NCBI GenBank assembly: GCA_003611875.1
Contig: RAYY01000002.1
Location: 62,001 to 126,000 of the forward strand
Reading direction: 5' to 3'
DNA from: a bacterium D16-56
Lineage (GTDB): Bacteria; Bacillota; Clostridia; Lachnospirales; Lachnospiraceae
DNA: 64,000 nt
Shown here in pieces: positions 44,116 through 54,131 of this stretch (positions within the stretch are counted from its first letter, which is position 1; every line of letters begins with the position of its first letter). The position numbers and the translations under genes are program-made. A model generated the notes under the pieces. The model was not told where the DNA came from. It made no database searches and worked only from the letters and a program-made list of their open reading frames with translations.

Positions 44116-46452
44116 TCAGTCATCAGAAGCCGTCAGAGTTTCTCCCCTGAGCGCTTCCTTCAGCACGTCCTCCATGGTCTTTACATACACGATCCGAAGT
44201 CCTCTGGTGATCTCCTTTGACAGATCTCCGATATCCGGCCGGTTTTTATCTGGTACCAGCACGATTTTAATATGCGCCATTTTCGCTGCCAGAATTTTCT
44301 CCTTGAGACCGCCAATAGGAAGCACCCGACCCCGCAGGGTAATCTCTCCGGTCATAGCCACCTGGGCCAGAACCTTTTTCTCAGTCACGGCTGACAGCAT
44401 TGCTGTGGCCATGGTAATCCCTGCAGAGGGTCCATCCTTTGGCACGGCTCCCTCCGGAATATGAATATGGATATCATGCTTTTCAAAATAATCATCGCTG
44501 ACTGAATATTTAGGACAGATTGACCGGACATAGGTCAGGGCGGTCTGGGCAGATTCCTTCATCACATCGCCCATCTGCCCGGTCAGCTTCAGCTCTCCCT
44601 TGCCCGGCATTACATTAACCTCAATCTGCAGGGTGTCTCCTCCCACACTGGTCCAGGCAAGGCCCCGGACAATTCCTACCTCGTCCTCCTCATTGGCATC
44701 CTCAAAGGTGATCTTCTCCTTTCCCAGATACTTTTCCAGATTAGACTCTGTGACCCGGATAGCCTTTTTCTTATCTTCCAAAAATTCTCTTGCCGCTTTC
44801 CGGAAAATCTCACCGATCCGGCGCTCTAAATTCCGCACCCCTGCCTCTCTGGTGTAGTTATGAATAATTTTTTTCAGCACACCGTCTGACACGGACACCT
44901 GCTTTTCCGTCAATCCGTTTTTCTCCAGCTGCTTGCCCACCAGAAAGTCCCTGGCAATGTGAAACTTTTCGTTTTCCGTATAGCTGTTGATCTCAATCAC
45001 CTCCATCCGATCCAGCAAAGGACGAGGAATCGACTGAGTCGTATTGGCCGTGGCAATAAACAGCACATTGGACAGATTTATGGGTGCTTCCACATAATGA
45101 TCTCGGAAACGCACGTTCTGCTCACCGTCCAGCACCTCCAAAAGGGCGGATGAGGTATCCCCCTTATAATCACTGCTGACCTTATCGATCTCATCTAACA
45201 GCATCAGGGGATTGGAAACGCCTGCCTGGCGAAGCCCTTCTACCAGCCTGCCCGGCATTGCCCCCACATAGGTCTTTCTGTGTCCCCGAATCTCCGCCTC
45301 ATCCCGGACTCCTCCCAGGCTGATGCGCACATATTTTTTGTTGAGAGCGCGGGCCACAGACCGGGCAATCGAGGTTTTGCCGGTTCCGGGAGGTCCTACC
45401 AGGCACAGAATCGGGCCGCTGCCCTTTTTGGTCAGAGTACGGACTGCCAAGTATTCCAATACCCGCTCCTTGACCTTTTCCAAACCATAATGGTCTGCAT
45501 TCAGAATCTCCTCTGCATGTTTTAAATCATTGTTATCCCGGGACTGCTTGTTCCAGGGCAGCTCCAGCAGGGTCTCAATATACGTGCGGAGCACATTTCC
45601 CTCCTGACTGCTTCCCGGCATTCCCCGAAATCGTTCAATCTCTTTGCGCAGCTTTTCTCTCACCTCCTTATCCATCTTTAATGCAGAAAGCTTTCGCTCA
45701 TACTCATCTGCATCGGAAACCGGATCCTCTCCCAGCTCCTGACGGATAATCTTCAGCTGTTCCCTGAGAATATAATCCCGCTGGTTCTTATCCACCGCAG
45801 TTTTTACCTTTGCCTGAAACTCCTGACGAATCCGGGAGATCTCAATCTCATCAGCCAGATTTCCCACCAGAACCTCATACCTGGCGGCTGCATCCGCTGC
45901 CTCCAGATAATCCTGTCTTACGGAATAATCCCAAGGAAGCTGGCTTGCCATCTGCAGCATCATTTCTCCCAGCCCGCTGGCTGTCATAAGATTAGGCTGT
46001 ACCTCTCTGGCAAACTTGGGATGCTGGCGTCCATACTCCTCCACCTTATCCCGCAAAACCCTCTGCATGGCCTCTGCTGCCAAGGAATCTACATCATCCT
46101 CCCTCCAGGGAGCAATCGCCACCTCGCCAATCAAAGCAGGCTCCACAGAATCCAGATTCAAAAGCTCTGCCCGCTCCAAGCCCTCCACCATCACCCGCAC
46201 CACTCCGCCGGGCATCTTCACCAGCTGCTTTACCCGAACCACCACGCCGATATGATAAAGCTGCTCTATCTGCGGGCTGGAATCCTCCGGATCCCTTTGA
46301 GTAACCACACAGACCCGCTGGTCACTGACCATGGCCTTCTCCACTGCTGCCACAGACCGGGAACGGCTGATATCAAAGCTCACCGTCATTTTAGGCAGCA
46401 CAGTCAACGCCCGCAAGGCAATCACCGGCATTGTCATAACCGTAATCTCCAT
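44116..46452 (-). CDS. lon: ATP-dependent protease Lon
   Basis: 778 aa from the ATG at 46452 (AAGGAGG well placed); the frame extends upstream to 46491 without a site. An N-terminal substrate-binding domain ([20 protein letters not shown]) and a coiled coil precede the AAA+ module ([18 protein letters not shown], Walker [18 protein letters not shown]). The protease domain has the Ser-Lys dyad ([15 protein letters not shown] with Ser, later LKEKILAAK with Lys). It degrades misfolded and regulatory proteins in the cytoplasm. Confidence 0.98.
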   Translation of the reverse strand: MEITVMTMPVIALRALTVLPKMTVSFDISRSRSVAAVEKAMVSDQRVCVVTQRDPEDSSPQIEQLYHIGVVVRVKQLVKMPGGVVRVMVEGLERAELLNLDSVEPALIGEVAIAPWREDDVDSLAAEAMQRVLRDKVEEYGRQHPKFAREVQPNLMTASGLGEMMLQMASQLPWDYSVRQDYLEAADAAARYEVLVGNLADEIEISRIRQEFQAKVKTAVDKNQRDYILREQLKIIRQELGEDPVSDADEYERKLSALKMDKEVREKLRKEIERFRGMPGSSQEGNVLRTYIETLLELPWNKQSRDNNDLKHAEEILNADHYGLEKVKERVLEYLAVRTLTKKGSGPILCLVGPPGTGKTSIARSVARALNKKYVRISLGGVRDEAEIRGHRKTYVGAMPGRLVEGLRQAGVSNPLMLLDEIDKVSSDYKGDTSSALLEVLDGEQNVRFRDHYVEAPINLSNVLFIATANTTQSIPRPLLDRMEVIEINSYTENEKFHIARDFLVGKQLEKNGLTEKQVSVSDGVLKKIIHNYTREAGVRNLERRIGEIFRKAAREFLEDKKKAIRVTESNLEKYLGKEKITFEDANEEDEVGIVRGLAWTSVGGDTLQIEVNVMPGKGELKLTGQMGDVMKESAQTALTYVRSICPKYSVSDDYFEKHDIHIHIPEGAVPKDGPSAGITMATAMLSAVTEKKVLAQVAMTGEITLRGRVLPIGGLKEKILAAKMAHIKIVLVPDKNRPDIGDLSKEITRGLRIVYVKTMEDVLKEALRGETLTASDD

Positions 46453-46646
46453 TTTATCCTCCTTGTCGCAACGGCTCATGCCATTGTCCATACAATGAAA
46501 GAACCGCTAACCTCCTTGTTTCTATATCGATGCTCTCTCAGGCGTTATTCCCATCTATTGTTATTCATAAAATCACACTGCAGGTCCAGATGCCCGCATC
46601 ACTTGTTCCATAACCTGCCAAAATACACAGCAAATTCCACCGCTGT

Positions 46647-46677
46647 AAAACAAAAGATGGAAGCATATGCTCCCATC
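46647..46677 (-). terminator. Intrinsic terminator after clpX
   Basis: Minus strand stem GATGGGAGCAT/ATGCTTCCATC (one G-U pair) followed by TTTTGTTTT. The remaining lon-clpX gap has a CATTGT-CCAT-ACAATG palindrome at 46482-46497. Confidence 0.7.
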
Positions 46678-46698
46678 CTCTTTCCGCAGGAAATCTTG

Positions 46699-48000
46699 TT
46701 AAGCGATTTCCCCCGGCCTGTCTTTCTTCCGTCTCTGGGAGAGTGTCTTACGCGGTACTGCTGTATCTCTATACACCAACTCCGGCTCCCCTGTCTTATT
46801 CACAACATCCTTTGTAACCTTACAAATTCCGATGCTGCTGTCAGAGGGAATCTCATACATTAAATCCATAACTGCAGATTCCATGATCGATCGTAATCCC
46901 CTGGCGCCGGTCTTCCGGCGCACCGCTAGACTGGCAATCTCTAAAAGCGCCTCCCTAGTAAACTCCAGCTTTACGTCATCTAACTCAAACAACTTCTGGT
47001 ACTGCTTTGTAATGGCATTCTTTGGCTCTGTCAAAATCCTTACCAGAGCCTCCTCGCTTAAAAGCTCTAATGATACAGTTACCGGCACACGTCCGATAAA
47101 CTCCGGAATCAACCCGAATTTCACCAAATCCTGGGGTTCCACCTGACGCAGCAGCTCATCAATATCTCTCTTGTTCTTATCCACCACCTCTGCGTTAAAG
47201 CCAATGGATCCTGCGCTCTGCCGTCTCTCGATAATCTTTTCAAGACCGTCAAAGGCTCCTCCGCAGATAAAGAGAATGTTGGTGGTGTCAATCTGCAAAA
47301 GCTCCTGATGAGGATGCTTTCTTCCTCCCTGAGGCGGAACACTTGCCACCGTTCCCTCCAAAATCTTCAAAAGCGCCTGCTGTACGCCTTCCCCGGATAC
47401 ATCCCGGGTAATGGATACATTCTCCGATTTCTTTGTAATCTTATCGATCTCATCAATATAAATAATACCATACTCTGCCTTGGAAATATCATAATCCGCC
47501 GCCTGAATCAGCTTTAACAGAATATTTTCCACATCCTCGCCCACATAGCCTGCTTCTGTCAGTGCTGTAGCGTCTGCAATGGCAAACGGTACATTCAGCA
47601 CCTTTGCCAGGGTCTGAGCAAGATAGGTCTTACCGGAACCTGTAGGTCCCAGCATCAGAATATTGCTTTTCTGTACATCCACATCCATATCTTTTCTGGA
47701 AGTAATCCGCTTATAGTGATTGTAAACTGCCACAGACAACACCTTTTTGGCATTTTCCTGTCCAATCACATACTCGTCCAAAAACGCTTTAATCTCCTTG
47801 GGCTTCAGCAGGTTGATTCCTGCAAAGTCAGGACCAGCGTCTTCCTGATCGTCAAACTCCTCCTCCAGAATCTCCGCGCAAAGGTCAATGCACTCGTCGC
47901 AGATAAAAACATTGTTGGAGCCTGCAATCAGCTTTTTTACCTGATCCTGGGTCTTCCCGCAAAAAGAGCATCTAACTCTGTCATCCATTCTGTTCGGCAT
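46699..48000 (-). CDS. clpX: ATP-dependent Clp protease ATP-binding subunit ClpX
   Basis: 433 aa. The N-terminal zinc finger [17 protein letters not shown] plus CDEC carries four Cys. The AAA+ domain has [19 protein letters not shown] (Walker A), YIDEIDKI (Walker B) and the [17 protein letters not shown]-type region ([14 protein letters not shown]). The ClpP-docking IGF-type loop region ([12 protein letters not shown]) is present. It unfolds substrates and feeds them to ClpP. GAGGTG precedes the ATG. It lies 99 bp after clpP and is followed by a terminator. Confidence 0.98.
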   Translation of the reverse strand: MPNRMDDRVRCSFCGKTQDQVKKLIAGSNNVFICDECIDLCAEILEEEFDDQEDAGPDFAGINLLKPKEIKAFLDEYVIGQENAKKVLSVAVYNHYKRITSRKDMDVDVQKSNILMLGPTGSGKTYLAQTLAKVLNVPFAIADATALTEAGYVGEDVENILLKLIQAADYDISKAEYGIIYIDEIDKITKKSENVSITRDVSGEGVQQALLKILEGTVASVPPQGGRKHPHQELLQIDTTNILFICGGAFDGLEKIIERRQSAGSIGFNAEVVDKNKRDIDELLRQVEPQDLVKFGLIPEFIGRVPVTVSLELLSEEALVRILTEPKNAITKQYQKLFELDDVKLEFTREALLEIASLAVRRKTGARGLRSIMESAVMDLMYEIPSDSSIGICKVTKDVVNKTGEPELVYRDTAVPRKTLSQRRKKDRPGEIA

Positions 48001-48099
48001 AATACACCTCTATCCTTTCTCACCCAAAATTCGTCCTTATAGTCTGGCCATTACAGCAGTTCAGGGCTTACCCGGGCTGCCGCCGGCTCCTCCTGCACA

Positions 48100-48681
48100 T
48101 TAATGCTTCACAAGAATCTGGTCAACCAATCCATAGCTGACAGCTTCCTCTGCTGTCATATAATGATCTCGCTCCGTATCCCGGCACACCACCTCATAGG
48201 GCTGTCCCGTATTGTCCGCAAGAATCCGATTCAGCTTTTCCTTGGTCTGCAAAATCTTCTCGGCCACGATCTGAATCTCGGTTGCCTGTCCCCGTGCGCC
48301 GCCGGAAGGCTGATGGATCATTACCTCTGCATTAGGCAGGATAAAGCGCTTGCCCTTTGCTCCGCCTGCCAGCAGAAAAGCGCCCATGCTTGCAGCCATT
48401 CCCACACACAAAGTAGACACATCGGATTTAATATAATTCATGGTATCATAAATTGCCATACCTGCAGTCACAGAACCGCCTGGGCTGTTAATATAAAGGC
48501 TGATATCCTTCCCTGGATCTTCCGCCTCCAAAAACAAAAGCTGCGCCACGATCACGCTGGCAGACACATCCGTAACTTCTTCTCCCAAAAAGATAATCCT
48601 TTCCTTCAGCAGACGAGAGTAGATATCATAGGAACGCTCTCCCCTGCTGGTCTGCTCGATTACATAAGGAATTAACGGCAT
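48100..48681 (-). CDS. clpP: ATP-dependent Clp protease proteolytic subunit ClpP
   Basis: 193 aa, the usual size. The catalytic Ser lies in [16 protein letters not shown], the His in [13 protein letters not shown] and the Asp in [14 protein letters not shown]. The N-terminal segment [20 protein letters not shown] is the normal propeptide-type start. It forms a tetradecameric chamber. AAGGAGG precedes the ATG. It follows tig and precedes clpX in the common tig-clpP-clpX order. Confidence 0.98.
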   Translation of the reverse strand: MPLIPYVIEQTSRGERSYDIYSRLLKERIIFLGEEVTDVSASVIVAQLLFLEAEDPGKDISLYINSPGGSVTAGMAIYDTMNYIKSDVSTLCVGMAASMGAFLLAGGAKGKRFILPNAEVMIHQPSGGARGQATEIQIVAEKILQTKEKLNRILADNTGQPYEVVCRDTERDHYMTAEEAVSYGLVDQILVKH

Positions 48682-48727
48682 TGGAAATCCTCCTTATCTG
48701 AATTTTATTCACCTTATACAAGGTATA

Positions 48728-48766
48728 GAAGTGCAGATTCCCGAAAACGCCGGAAACCTACACTTC
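48728..48766 (-). terminator. Intercistronic hairpin between tig and clpP
   Basis: GAAGTGTAG/CTGCACTTC plus inner TTTCC/GGGAA pair over about 15 positions with wobbles (minus strand). No U-tract. It may set the relative levels of tig and clpPX mRNA. Confidence 0.45.
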
Positions 48767-48809
48767 TTCCGTCACACTCTGCTTCTATCCGGCATCAGAC
48801 AGATGGAGA

Positions 48810-50096
48810 CTACACAAGCTGCGCCTCTGCCACCAAAAAGTCGATTGCCTCCTGAACTGCCAAATCCTCCTTCATCCGGCGGATGCCCTCCTCGCCCAAA
48901 AGCTCCTTTGCGCGGTCCGGCTCCATCTTATAGTTATCCGCCATCTTCCGAATCTCTGCCTCTACTGCATCCTCCGATGCCTCAAGCTTCTCTGCTTCCA
49001 CCACAGCCTCCAGTACCAGACGGGTGCGGATCCTCTTTTCCGCCTGGGGGCGGATCTCCTCCTTAAGCCTGTCTGCCGTCATACCGGTAAACTGCATGTA
49101 CTGCTCCATGGTAAGGCCCTGGGACCGCATTCTGCGGGCATAATCCTCCAGGGTTCCGTTGACCTGTTCCTCGATCATGGCCTCGGGAATCTCCATGGAA
49201 GCATTGGAAACCACCTTCTCCACCACATTATTCTCATTCTCTGTGGTGGCCTGCTGCTGCTTGGTCTCTGAAAGTTTTGCCTTCAGATCTGCTTTATATT
49301 CATCCATGGTCTCAAATTCAGAAACCTCACTGGCAAATTCATCATCCAGCTCAGGAAGCTCCTTAGCCTTGATCTCATGAACCACCACCTTGAACATAGC
49401 CGGCTTTCCTGCCAGCTCAGAGGCGTGATAGTTCTCCGGGAAGCTCACATTGACTTCCACTTCCTCGTCAATGCTTTTGCCGATCAGCTGCTCCTCAAAG
49501 GTGTCAATAAAGGAATGGGAACCAATGGTCAGATCATAGGCCTCTGCCTTGCCTCCCTCAAAGGGAATGCCGTCAATATATCCGTCAAAATCAATCACTA
49601 CCTGATCACCGTCTGCAACCGGACGGTCCTCCACCGACACCAGACGGGAGTTCTGCTCCTGAACCTTCTTAAGCTCTGCTTCAATATCTGCGTCCGTTAC
49701 CTCCGGCCGCGCACGCTCCACCTCAATCCCTTTGTATTCTCCCAGGGTCACCGGAGGCTTTACAGCCACCAAAGCCGTATAGATAAAGGTCTGTCCCTTC
49801 TCGATCTTCTCCACACTGATCTCCGGACGAGATACAATATCCAGCCCGCTTTCCTTCATCGCATCTCCGTAAGTCTTATTGATAACCTCATCCACTGCAT
49901 CCTCATAGAGCACACCTGGCCCGTACATCTTCTCCACCACTGTCTGAGGCGCTTTGCCCTTGCGGAATCCCGGGATGTTGAATCTGTTTCTATTTTTCTT
50001 ATACGAAGTTTTAAGAGCCTCGTCAAACTGCTCTGCCGGTACTTCTACGGTCAATTTCGCCATGTTCTTTTCAAGCTTTTCTACCTGTAAACTCAT
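48810..50096 (-). CDS. tig: Trigger factor
   Basis: 428 aa. The N-terminal ribosome-binding domain contains the signature IPGFRKGKAPQTVVEKMYG. The central FKBP-type PPIase domain has VEDRPVADGDQVVIDFDGYI. The C-terminal helical chaperone domain has EQYMQFTGMTADRLKEEIRP. It binds nascent chains at the ribosome exit. AAGGAGG lies 11 bp before the ATG, and an extended -10 TGATATAAT (50162-50170 region, minus strand) lies about 70 bp upstream. Confidence 0.97.
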   Translation of the reverse strand: MSLQVEKLEKNMAKLTVEVPAEQFDEALKTSYKKNRNRFNIPGFRKGKAPQTVVEKMYGPGVLYEDAVDEVINKTYGDAMKESGLDIVSRPEISVEKIEKGQTFIYTALVAVKPPVTLGEYKGIEVERARPEVTDADIEAELKKVQEQNSRLVSVEDRPVADGDQVVIDFDGYIDGIPFEGGKAEAYDLTIGSHSFIDTFEEQLIGKSIDEEVEVNVSFPENYHASELAGKPAMFKVVVHEIKAKELPELDDEFASEVSEFETMDEYKADLKAKLSETKQQQATTENENNVVEKVVSNASMEIPEAMIEEQVNGTLEDYARRMRSQGLTMEQYMQFTGMTADRLKEEIRPQAEKRIRTRLVLEAVVEAEKLEASEDAVEAEIRKMADNYKMEPDRAKELLGEEGIRRMKEDLAVQEAIDFLVAEAQLV

Positions 50097-50377
50097 GATA
50101 TGGTTTCCTCCTTAACATCTATGTATGGTCGTCTCGGCAGGGCGCCACACTTCAGTTTCCCATTATATCATAGTCTTTTCATAATTACTAGTCTTATTTT
50201 ACACGTTTTCCTGGAAGCTGTATATGGAATTTTGTATCTAAATCTTTCCATTTTGATAAATTTGAATTATAATAAGAAAATAAGAATCCTGCTGCAGCCC
50301 TTTCTCTTGTCTGGGTCTTATCCGGACTGCTGCAGGACAGTTTCAAAAAATTATAAACCCCAGAAAGGAATACAAAT
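50097..50377. other. Divergent intergenic region tig / CYTH gene
   Basis: 281 bp. It contains the tig -10 region and, before the CYTH gene, CCTGCTGCAG/CTGCTGCAGG arms (about 50288-50338) forming a hairpin with one mismatch. No gene is supported. Confidence 0.35.
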
Positions 50378-50839
50378 ATGGAGATCGAACGCAAATGGAA
50401 AATCGAAAAGCTGCCTGAGGGATATGACGCCTTCCCCTATTCTGTCATTGAGCAGGCTTATCTGTGTACAGACCCTGTAGTCCGCATCCGCAGACAGGAT
50501 CAGGACTATTATCTGACCTATAAATCCAAAGGACTTTTAGAACGGGAAGAATACAATCTCCCTCTGACCTGTGACGCTTATGAGCATTTATTGAAAAAAG
50601 CCGACGGAATGGTTCTCACAAAAAGGCGATACCGGATTCCCCTTTCCTCCTCCGTGGAAACCCCTGATCTGACCATTGAACTGGATCTGTTTTCCGGCGC
50701 CTACGAAGGGCTTATGCTGGCAGAAGTGGAATTTCCCACCAAAGAGGCCGCCCTCTCCTTTACCCCGCCGGATTGGTTCGGAGAAGACGTAACCTTCAGC
50801 GGACAATACCAGAACAGCCGCTTAAGCCAGCGCAAATAG
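50378..50839 (+). CDS. CYTH-domain (triphosphate tunnel metalloenzyme) protein
   Basis: 153 aa beginning with the diagnostic MEIERKWKI (ExExK). Alternating charged strands follow: VVRIRRQDQDYYLTYKSKG, TKRRYRIPL, LTIELDLFSG and LAEVEFPTKEAALSF. Together they build the eight-strand tunnel that binds triphosphates and divalent metal. Bacterial members are mostly inorganic triphosphatases or of unknown substrate. AAGGAATAC precedes the ATG. It stands alone, convergent with the small coiled-coil gene. Confidence 0.92.
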   Translation: MEIERKWKIEKLPEGYDAFPYSVIEQAYLCTDPVVRIRRQDQDYYLTYKSKGLLEREEYNLPLTCDAYEHLLKKADGMVLTKRRYRIPLSSSVETPDLTIELDLFSGAYEGLMLAEVEFPTKEAALSFTPPDWFGEDVTFSGQYQNSRLSQRK

Positions 50840-50861
50840 GCCTTTGTGCATTGTTCCGTCT

Positions 50862-51101
50862 TCACCGGTCCAAAAGCCCGAGTCCCACCACCCCTGCCAA
50901 AAGAACCAGCAAAGCAAGAATAATCCAGTCCAACTGCTTCACGCTTAATGGAATCCTGTCGTAAATTCTCTCCTTTAAAGGGAGGCTGGCCTTATACTCC
51001 TTCAAAAGCTCATTCTCCCTCCGAAGTCTTTCATTCTCCTGTTCCAGCTCAGACAGCTCCCTCTCAGCCTCCGACCCTGCTCTCACATCTTCTGTCTCCA
51101 C
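50862..51101 (-). CDS. Small coiled-coil, C-terminally anchored membrane protein
   Basis: 79 aa with a GTG start and a GAGGGAAG site. A Glu/Arg-rich heptad region (ELSELEQENERLRRENELLK) is followed by a basic stretch (PLKERIYDRIPLSVKQ) and one C-terminal membrane helix (LDWIILALLVLLAGVVGLGL). It probably sits in the membrane with its coiled coil in the cytoplasm. No family function is known to me. The repeat-containing stretch 51102-51483 lies upstream of it. Confidence 0.7.
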   Translation of the reverse strand: METEDVRAGSEAERELSELEQENERLRRENELLKEYKASLPLKERIYDRIPLSVKQLDWIILALLVLLAGVVGLGLLDR

Positions 51102-51135
51102 ACATCTTCCCTCTTTTCTTTCTTATGATCTTTTT

Positions 51136-51292
51136 CAGCTTATACATTTTCCCAGACCATGTCCTTCCCCAGTTTATACGCTTTCCCAGACCATGCTCTC
51201 TCTCAGCTTATACGCTCTCCCAGACCATGCTCTCTCCCAGCTTATACATTTTCCCACCTCATAACCTTCCCAAACTTATAATCTTTCCCAAC
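51136..51292. repeat. 34-bp tandem repeat, 4.6 units
   Basis: Units start at 51136, 51170, 51204, 51238 and 51272 (last one 21 bp). Shared core: CAGCTTATACGCTTTCCCAG, then ACCATGCTCTCTCC-like sequence. 34 bp is not a multiple of three, so no reading frame is maintained. There are no unique spacers, so this is not CRISPR. Confidence 0.85.
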
Positions 51293-51369
51293 AGCAAAGC
51301 AGCCATTCAGACAATCTGAACGGCTGCCCGATCTCACACCCTGTATCCATGATTGATGCCGGTTGGGAT

Positions 51370-51463
51370 CCCAGGGCGTGTCTGAAAATTGCTTTCTGCC
51401 AGATGTATGACTTACTTAGCGGGGCGTGAATTGGCAGGAATAAATTTTCAGACACCCTCTGGG
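51370..51463. mobile_element. MITE-like 94-bp hairpin element
   Basis: The two ends pair almost completely over about 31 positions: CCCAGGGCGTGTCTGAAAAT at 51370-51389 with its complement ending at 51463, then TTTCTGCCA with TGGCAGGAA. There are one C-C mismatch, two G-U pairs and a small internal loop. A loop of about 28 nt lies in the middle. It has no coding capacity. The size and terminal inverted repeats suggest a non-autonomous element or a folded intergenic repeat just downstream of mglC. Confidence 0.6.
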
Positions 51464-51483
51464 TACAGCCTTGCATCCGCATC

Positions 51484-52479
51484 CTACTTCTTCGCAATAT
51501 ACTTCCTGATATCCAATGCAATCGCAACCACAATTACAATACCCTGGGCAATATACTGGTAGTTGGGATCAATGCCAAGGAACTGCAGGCAGGTCTTTAA
51601 AAGTTCAAACACCAGTACGCCGATTACCACGCCGGATACCCGTCCGATACCGCCGTTTACGGATACACCGCCAATAGTACAGGCTGCAATGGCCTCCAGC
51701 TCATATCCGTTACCGGTATTAACGCCGGCGCCGCCGGACTTTGCTCCCAGCAAAAAGCCTGCAACGGCATAAAGAGCAGCCGCTGATACATAGATAATGA
51801 TTTTGGTCTTCTTAACATTTACACCGGCAACCTCTGCCGCTGCCTCATTGCCGCCGATGGCATACATAAATTTGCCGTGGCGGGTGTAATTGTAGATAAA
51901 CCACATAATTGCGCCGATAACAATGGCTATGAGGAACAAATAGGGAAATACCCCAAACAGCTTACCATTGGCAATCACCGTATAATCGGTCCGGTATCCG
52001 CCTAAAGGAACGGACTTGGTATATACTAAGTTAATTCCATAAATGATCATCTGCATACCCAGGGTTCCTATAAATGCCGGAACACTTAAATAGGCAATTA
52101 CAATGCCGTTGATCATTCCGAAAATACAGCAGATAGCCACACAGATCAGCAAAATCAGCCACACATTCAGCTCCGGGAAATTCTTAGTCAGCTCAAAACG
52201 TCCGCTGTAATCGGCTCTCTGCAGCAGGGTTCCTGCCAGACATGCGGCAAGACCCACGGAACGTCCCGCTGAAAGGTCTGTTCCCTTGGTGATCAAACAG
52301 CCGGACACACCGATGGCGATGATAAAACGACATGCCACATTGATGGAAATGTTGCTGAAGTTACTGGGGCTGAAGAAATTCTCCTTGGTAATTCCCACAA
52401 CCAAAACCATCAAAAGAATCAGGATCACGATTCCGTTATTAATCAATACGTCTACTACATTGACTTTCTTGCTGTTCAT
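51484..52479 (-). CDS. mglC: Galactose/methyl-galactoside ABC transporter permease (MglC)
   Basis: 331 aa with about ten membrane helices. VSGCLITKGTDLSAGRSVGL is the family segment, with FIGTLGMQMIIYGINLVYTK, GGNEAAAEVAGVNVKKTKI (the EAA loop that docks MglA) and TIGGVSVNGGIGRVSGVVIG. It forms the membrane channel of the sugar importer. It follows mglA by 18 bp in one operon. No clear intrinsic terminator follows, but the MITE-like hairpin lies 20 bp downstream. Confidence 0.95.
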   Translation of the reverse strand: MNSKKVNVVDVLINNGIVILILLMVLVVGITKENFFSPSNFSNISINVACRFIIAIGVSGCLITKGTDLSAGRSVGLAACLAGTLLQRADYSGRFELTKNFPELNVWLILLICVAICCIFGMINGIVIAYLSVPAFIGTLGMQMIIYGINLVYTKSVPLGGYRTDYTVIANGKLFGVFPYLFLIAIVIGAIMWFIYNYTRHGKFMYAIGGNEAAAEVAGVNVKKTKIIIYVSAAALYAVAGFLLGAKSGGAGVNTGNGYELEAIAACTIGGVSVNGGIGRVSGVVIGVLVFELLKTCLQFLGIDPNYQYIAQGIVIVVAIALDIRKYIAKK

Positions 52480-52497
52480 TCTCTCATCCTCCTCTTC

Positions 52498-54006
52498 CTA
52501 GAACTGGGTCGCGTAGCTCATGATACGCTCCTGGGTTGCCTCCTCACCCTGCACCTCGCCGGTAATATGGCCGTTGCACATGACCAGAATCCGGTTGGAA
52601 ACGCCGATTAGCTCCGGCATTTCTGAGGATATCATGATGATTCCTTTACCTTGCTTTGCCAGCTCGATCATGATCTGGTATATCTCATATTTGGCGCCGA
52701 CGTCAATCCCTCGGGTCGGCTCATCCATGATCAGAATATCCGGGTCATTGGCCAGCCAGCGGGAGATCAATACCTTCTGCTGGTTGCCGCCGGACAAGGA
52801 CTGAATCAGCGTCTTACTGTCAGGCGTCTTGATAGAAAGCTTTGCCACATTGTCCTGTACCAGTTGCTCAATCTTGCCTCTGTTAAGCTTTACACCCATC
52901 TCCAAATACTGATCCAGAGAAGAAATAGAAACATTGTCCGCAATGGAAAGACATCCAAGAATCCCTGTGCCGCGGCGATCCTCCGTGATCATGCCGATGC
53001 CTCCGCGGATCGCATCCTGGGGACGCCGGATGTTGATCTTTTGTCCCTTTATGTATACCTCGCCCTGGGTGATGTGGCGCATTCCGAAAATGGCCTCCAT
53101 AAGCTCTGTCCGCTGCGCGCCTACTAACCCGCCAAAGCCTAATATTTCACCGCTGCGAAGCTGAAAGGAACAATCCTGGAAAGAGCGCTCATGAATGCTG
53201 GAATATCCCTTTACTTCCAAAAGCACATCTCCTGCCTGCGTATCATTCTTCGGAGGGTAAATGTTGGTCAGTTCCCGCCCTACCATCTGCTTGACGATCT
53301 CCTCGTCTGTAATATCATCCATGTTCCAGGATCCTACATAGATTCCGTCACGCATAATGGTAATGTCATCACAGATCGCGCGGATCTCTGCCATCTTATG
53401 GGAGATATAAACCAGGGAAACCCCTCTTGATTTTAAATCGCGGATAATGCGGAAAAGAGCCTCTACCTCATTGTCTGTGAGAGAGGAGGTGGGTTCATCT
53501 AGGATCACGACCCTTGCCTGGAGAGAAACTGCCTTGGCGATTTCCACGGACTGCATCTGAGCGATGGACATGGTTCCTAACTTAGCCTTGGGATTGTAGG
53601 GCATCTTCACATCATCCAGCCATTTTGCAGTCTCCTCGAACATCTTTTTGTGATCCACTACCTTCAAAGGCCCGAAATTCTTCGTCGGATAGCGTCCTGC
53701 ATACATGTTCTCCGCAACCGTCCGCTCCGGTATAGGCTGCAGCTCCTGATGCACCATGGCAAGCCCTTTCTGCAGCGCTTCATCCGGATTGTGAATATCC
53801 ACACGATCTCCGTCCAGATAGACCTCCCCCTCGTCCATATGGTAAATACCGAACAGACACTTCATCAGAGTGGATTTTCCCGCACCATTCTCCCCCATCA
53901 GCGCATGAACCGTACCCGGACGGACTTTCAGGTTGATTTTGTCCAGAGCCTTTACGCCAGGAAAGCTTTTGGAAACCCCGCGCATTTCCAATCTGTACTC
54001 TGCCAT
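52498..54006 (-). CDS. mglA: Sugar ABC transporter ATP-binding protein (MglA)
   Basis: 502 aa from the ATG at 54006 (AAAGGAG site). Two ABC modules are present. The first has GENGAGKSTLMKCLFG, MSIAQMQSVEIAKA and VVILDEPTSSLTD. The second has a degenerate Walker A (GGLVGAQRTELMEAIFG) and canonical LSGGNQQKVLISRWLA and ILIMDEPTRGID. This tandem arrangement is typical of MglA/RbsA. It powers import of galactose or a related sugar with MglC. Two hairpins upstream separate it from mglB. Confidence 0.97.
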   Translation of the reverse strand: MAEYRLEMRGVSKSFPGVKALDKINLKVRPGTVHALMGENGAGKSTLMKCLFGIYHMDEGEVYLDGDRVDIHNPDEALQKGLAMVHQELQPIPERTVAENMYAGRYPTKNFGPLKVVDHKKMFEETAKWLDDVKMPYNPKAKLGTMSIAQMQSVEIAKAVSLQARVVILDEPTSSLTDNEVEALFRIIRDLKSRGVSLVYISHKMAEIRAICDDITIMRDGIYVGSWNMDDITDEEIVKQMVGRELTNIYPPKNDTQAGDVLLEVKGYSSIHERSFQDCSFQLRSGEILGFGGLVGAQRTELMEAIFGMRHITQGEVYIKGQKINIRRPQDAIRGGIGMITEDRRGTGILGCLSIADNVSISSLDQYLEMGVKLNRGKIEQLVQDNVAKLSIKTPDSKTLIQSLSGGNQQKVLISRWLANDPDILIMDEPTRGIDVGAKYEIYQIMIELAKQGKGIIMISSEMPELIGVSNRILVMCNGHITGEVQGEEATQERIMSYATQF

Positions 54007-54029
54007 CCCATTCTCTCCTTTCATAAAAT

Positions 54030-54096
54030 CGGGTGTGCCTTGCGGACACACCCGACACTTTTCTGTCTTTTTCGGCGGTTCTGATATCAGAACCGC
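54030..54096 (-). terminator. Two hairpins between mglB and mglA
   Basis: A perfect 22-bp palindrome (54075-54096; GCGGTTCTGAT arms) is followed on the minus strand by CGAAAAAG and then CGGGTGTG/CACACCCG (54030-54054). They probably act as a partial attenuator and 3' protector, giving more MglB than MglA/C. Confidence 0.65.
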
Positions 54097-54131
54097 TATG
54101 TCTTTTTGCTGCTGTCCTGACTTCTTTGTTC

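Noticed and set aside
51136-51292. Repeat array considered as a CRISPR
   Set aside because: Units are directly adjacent with no unique spacers and no cas genes are near.
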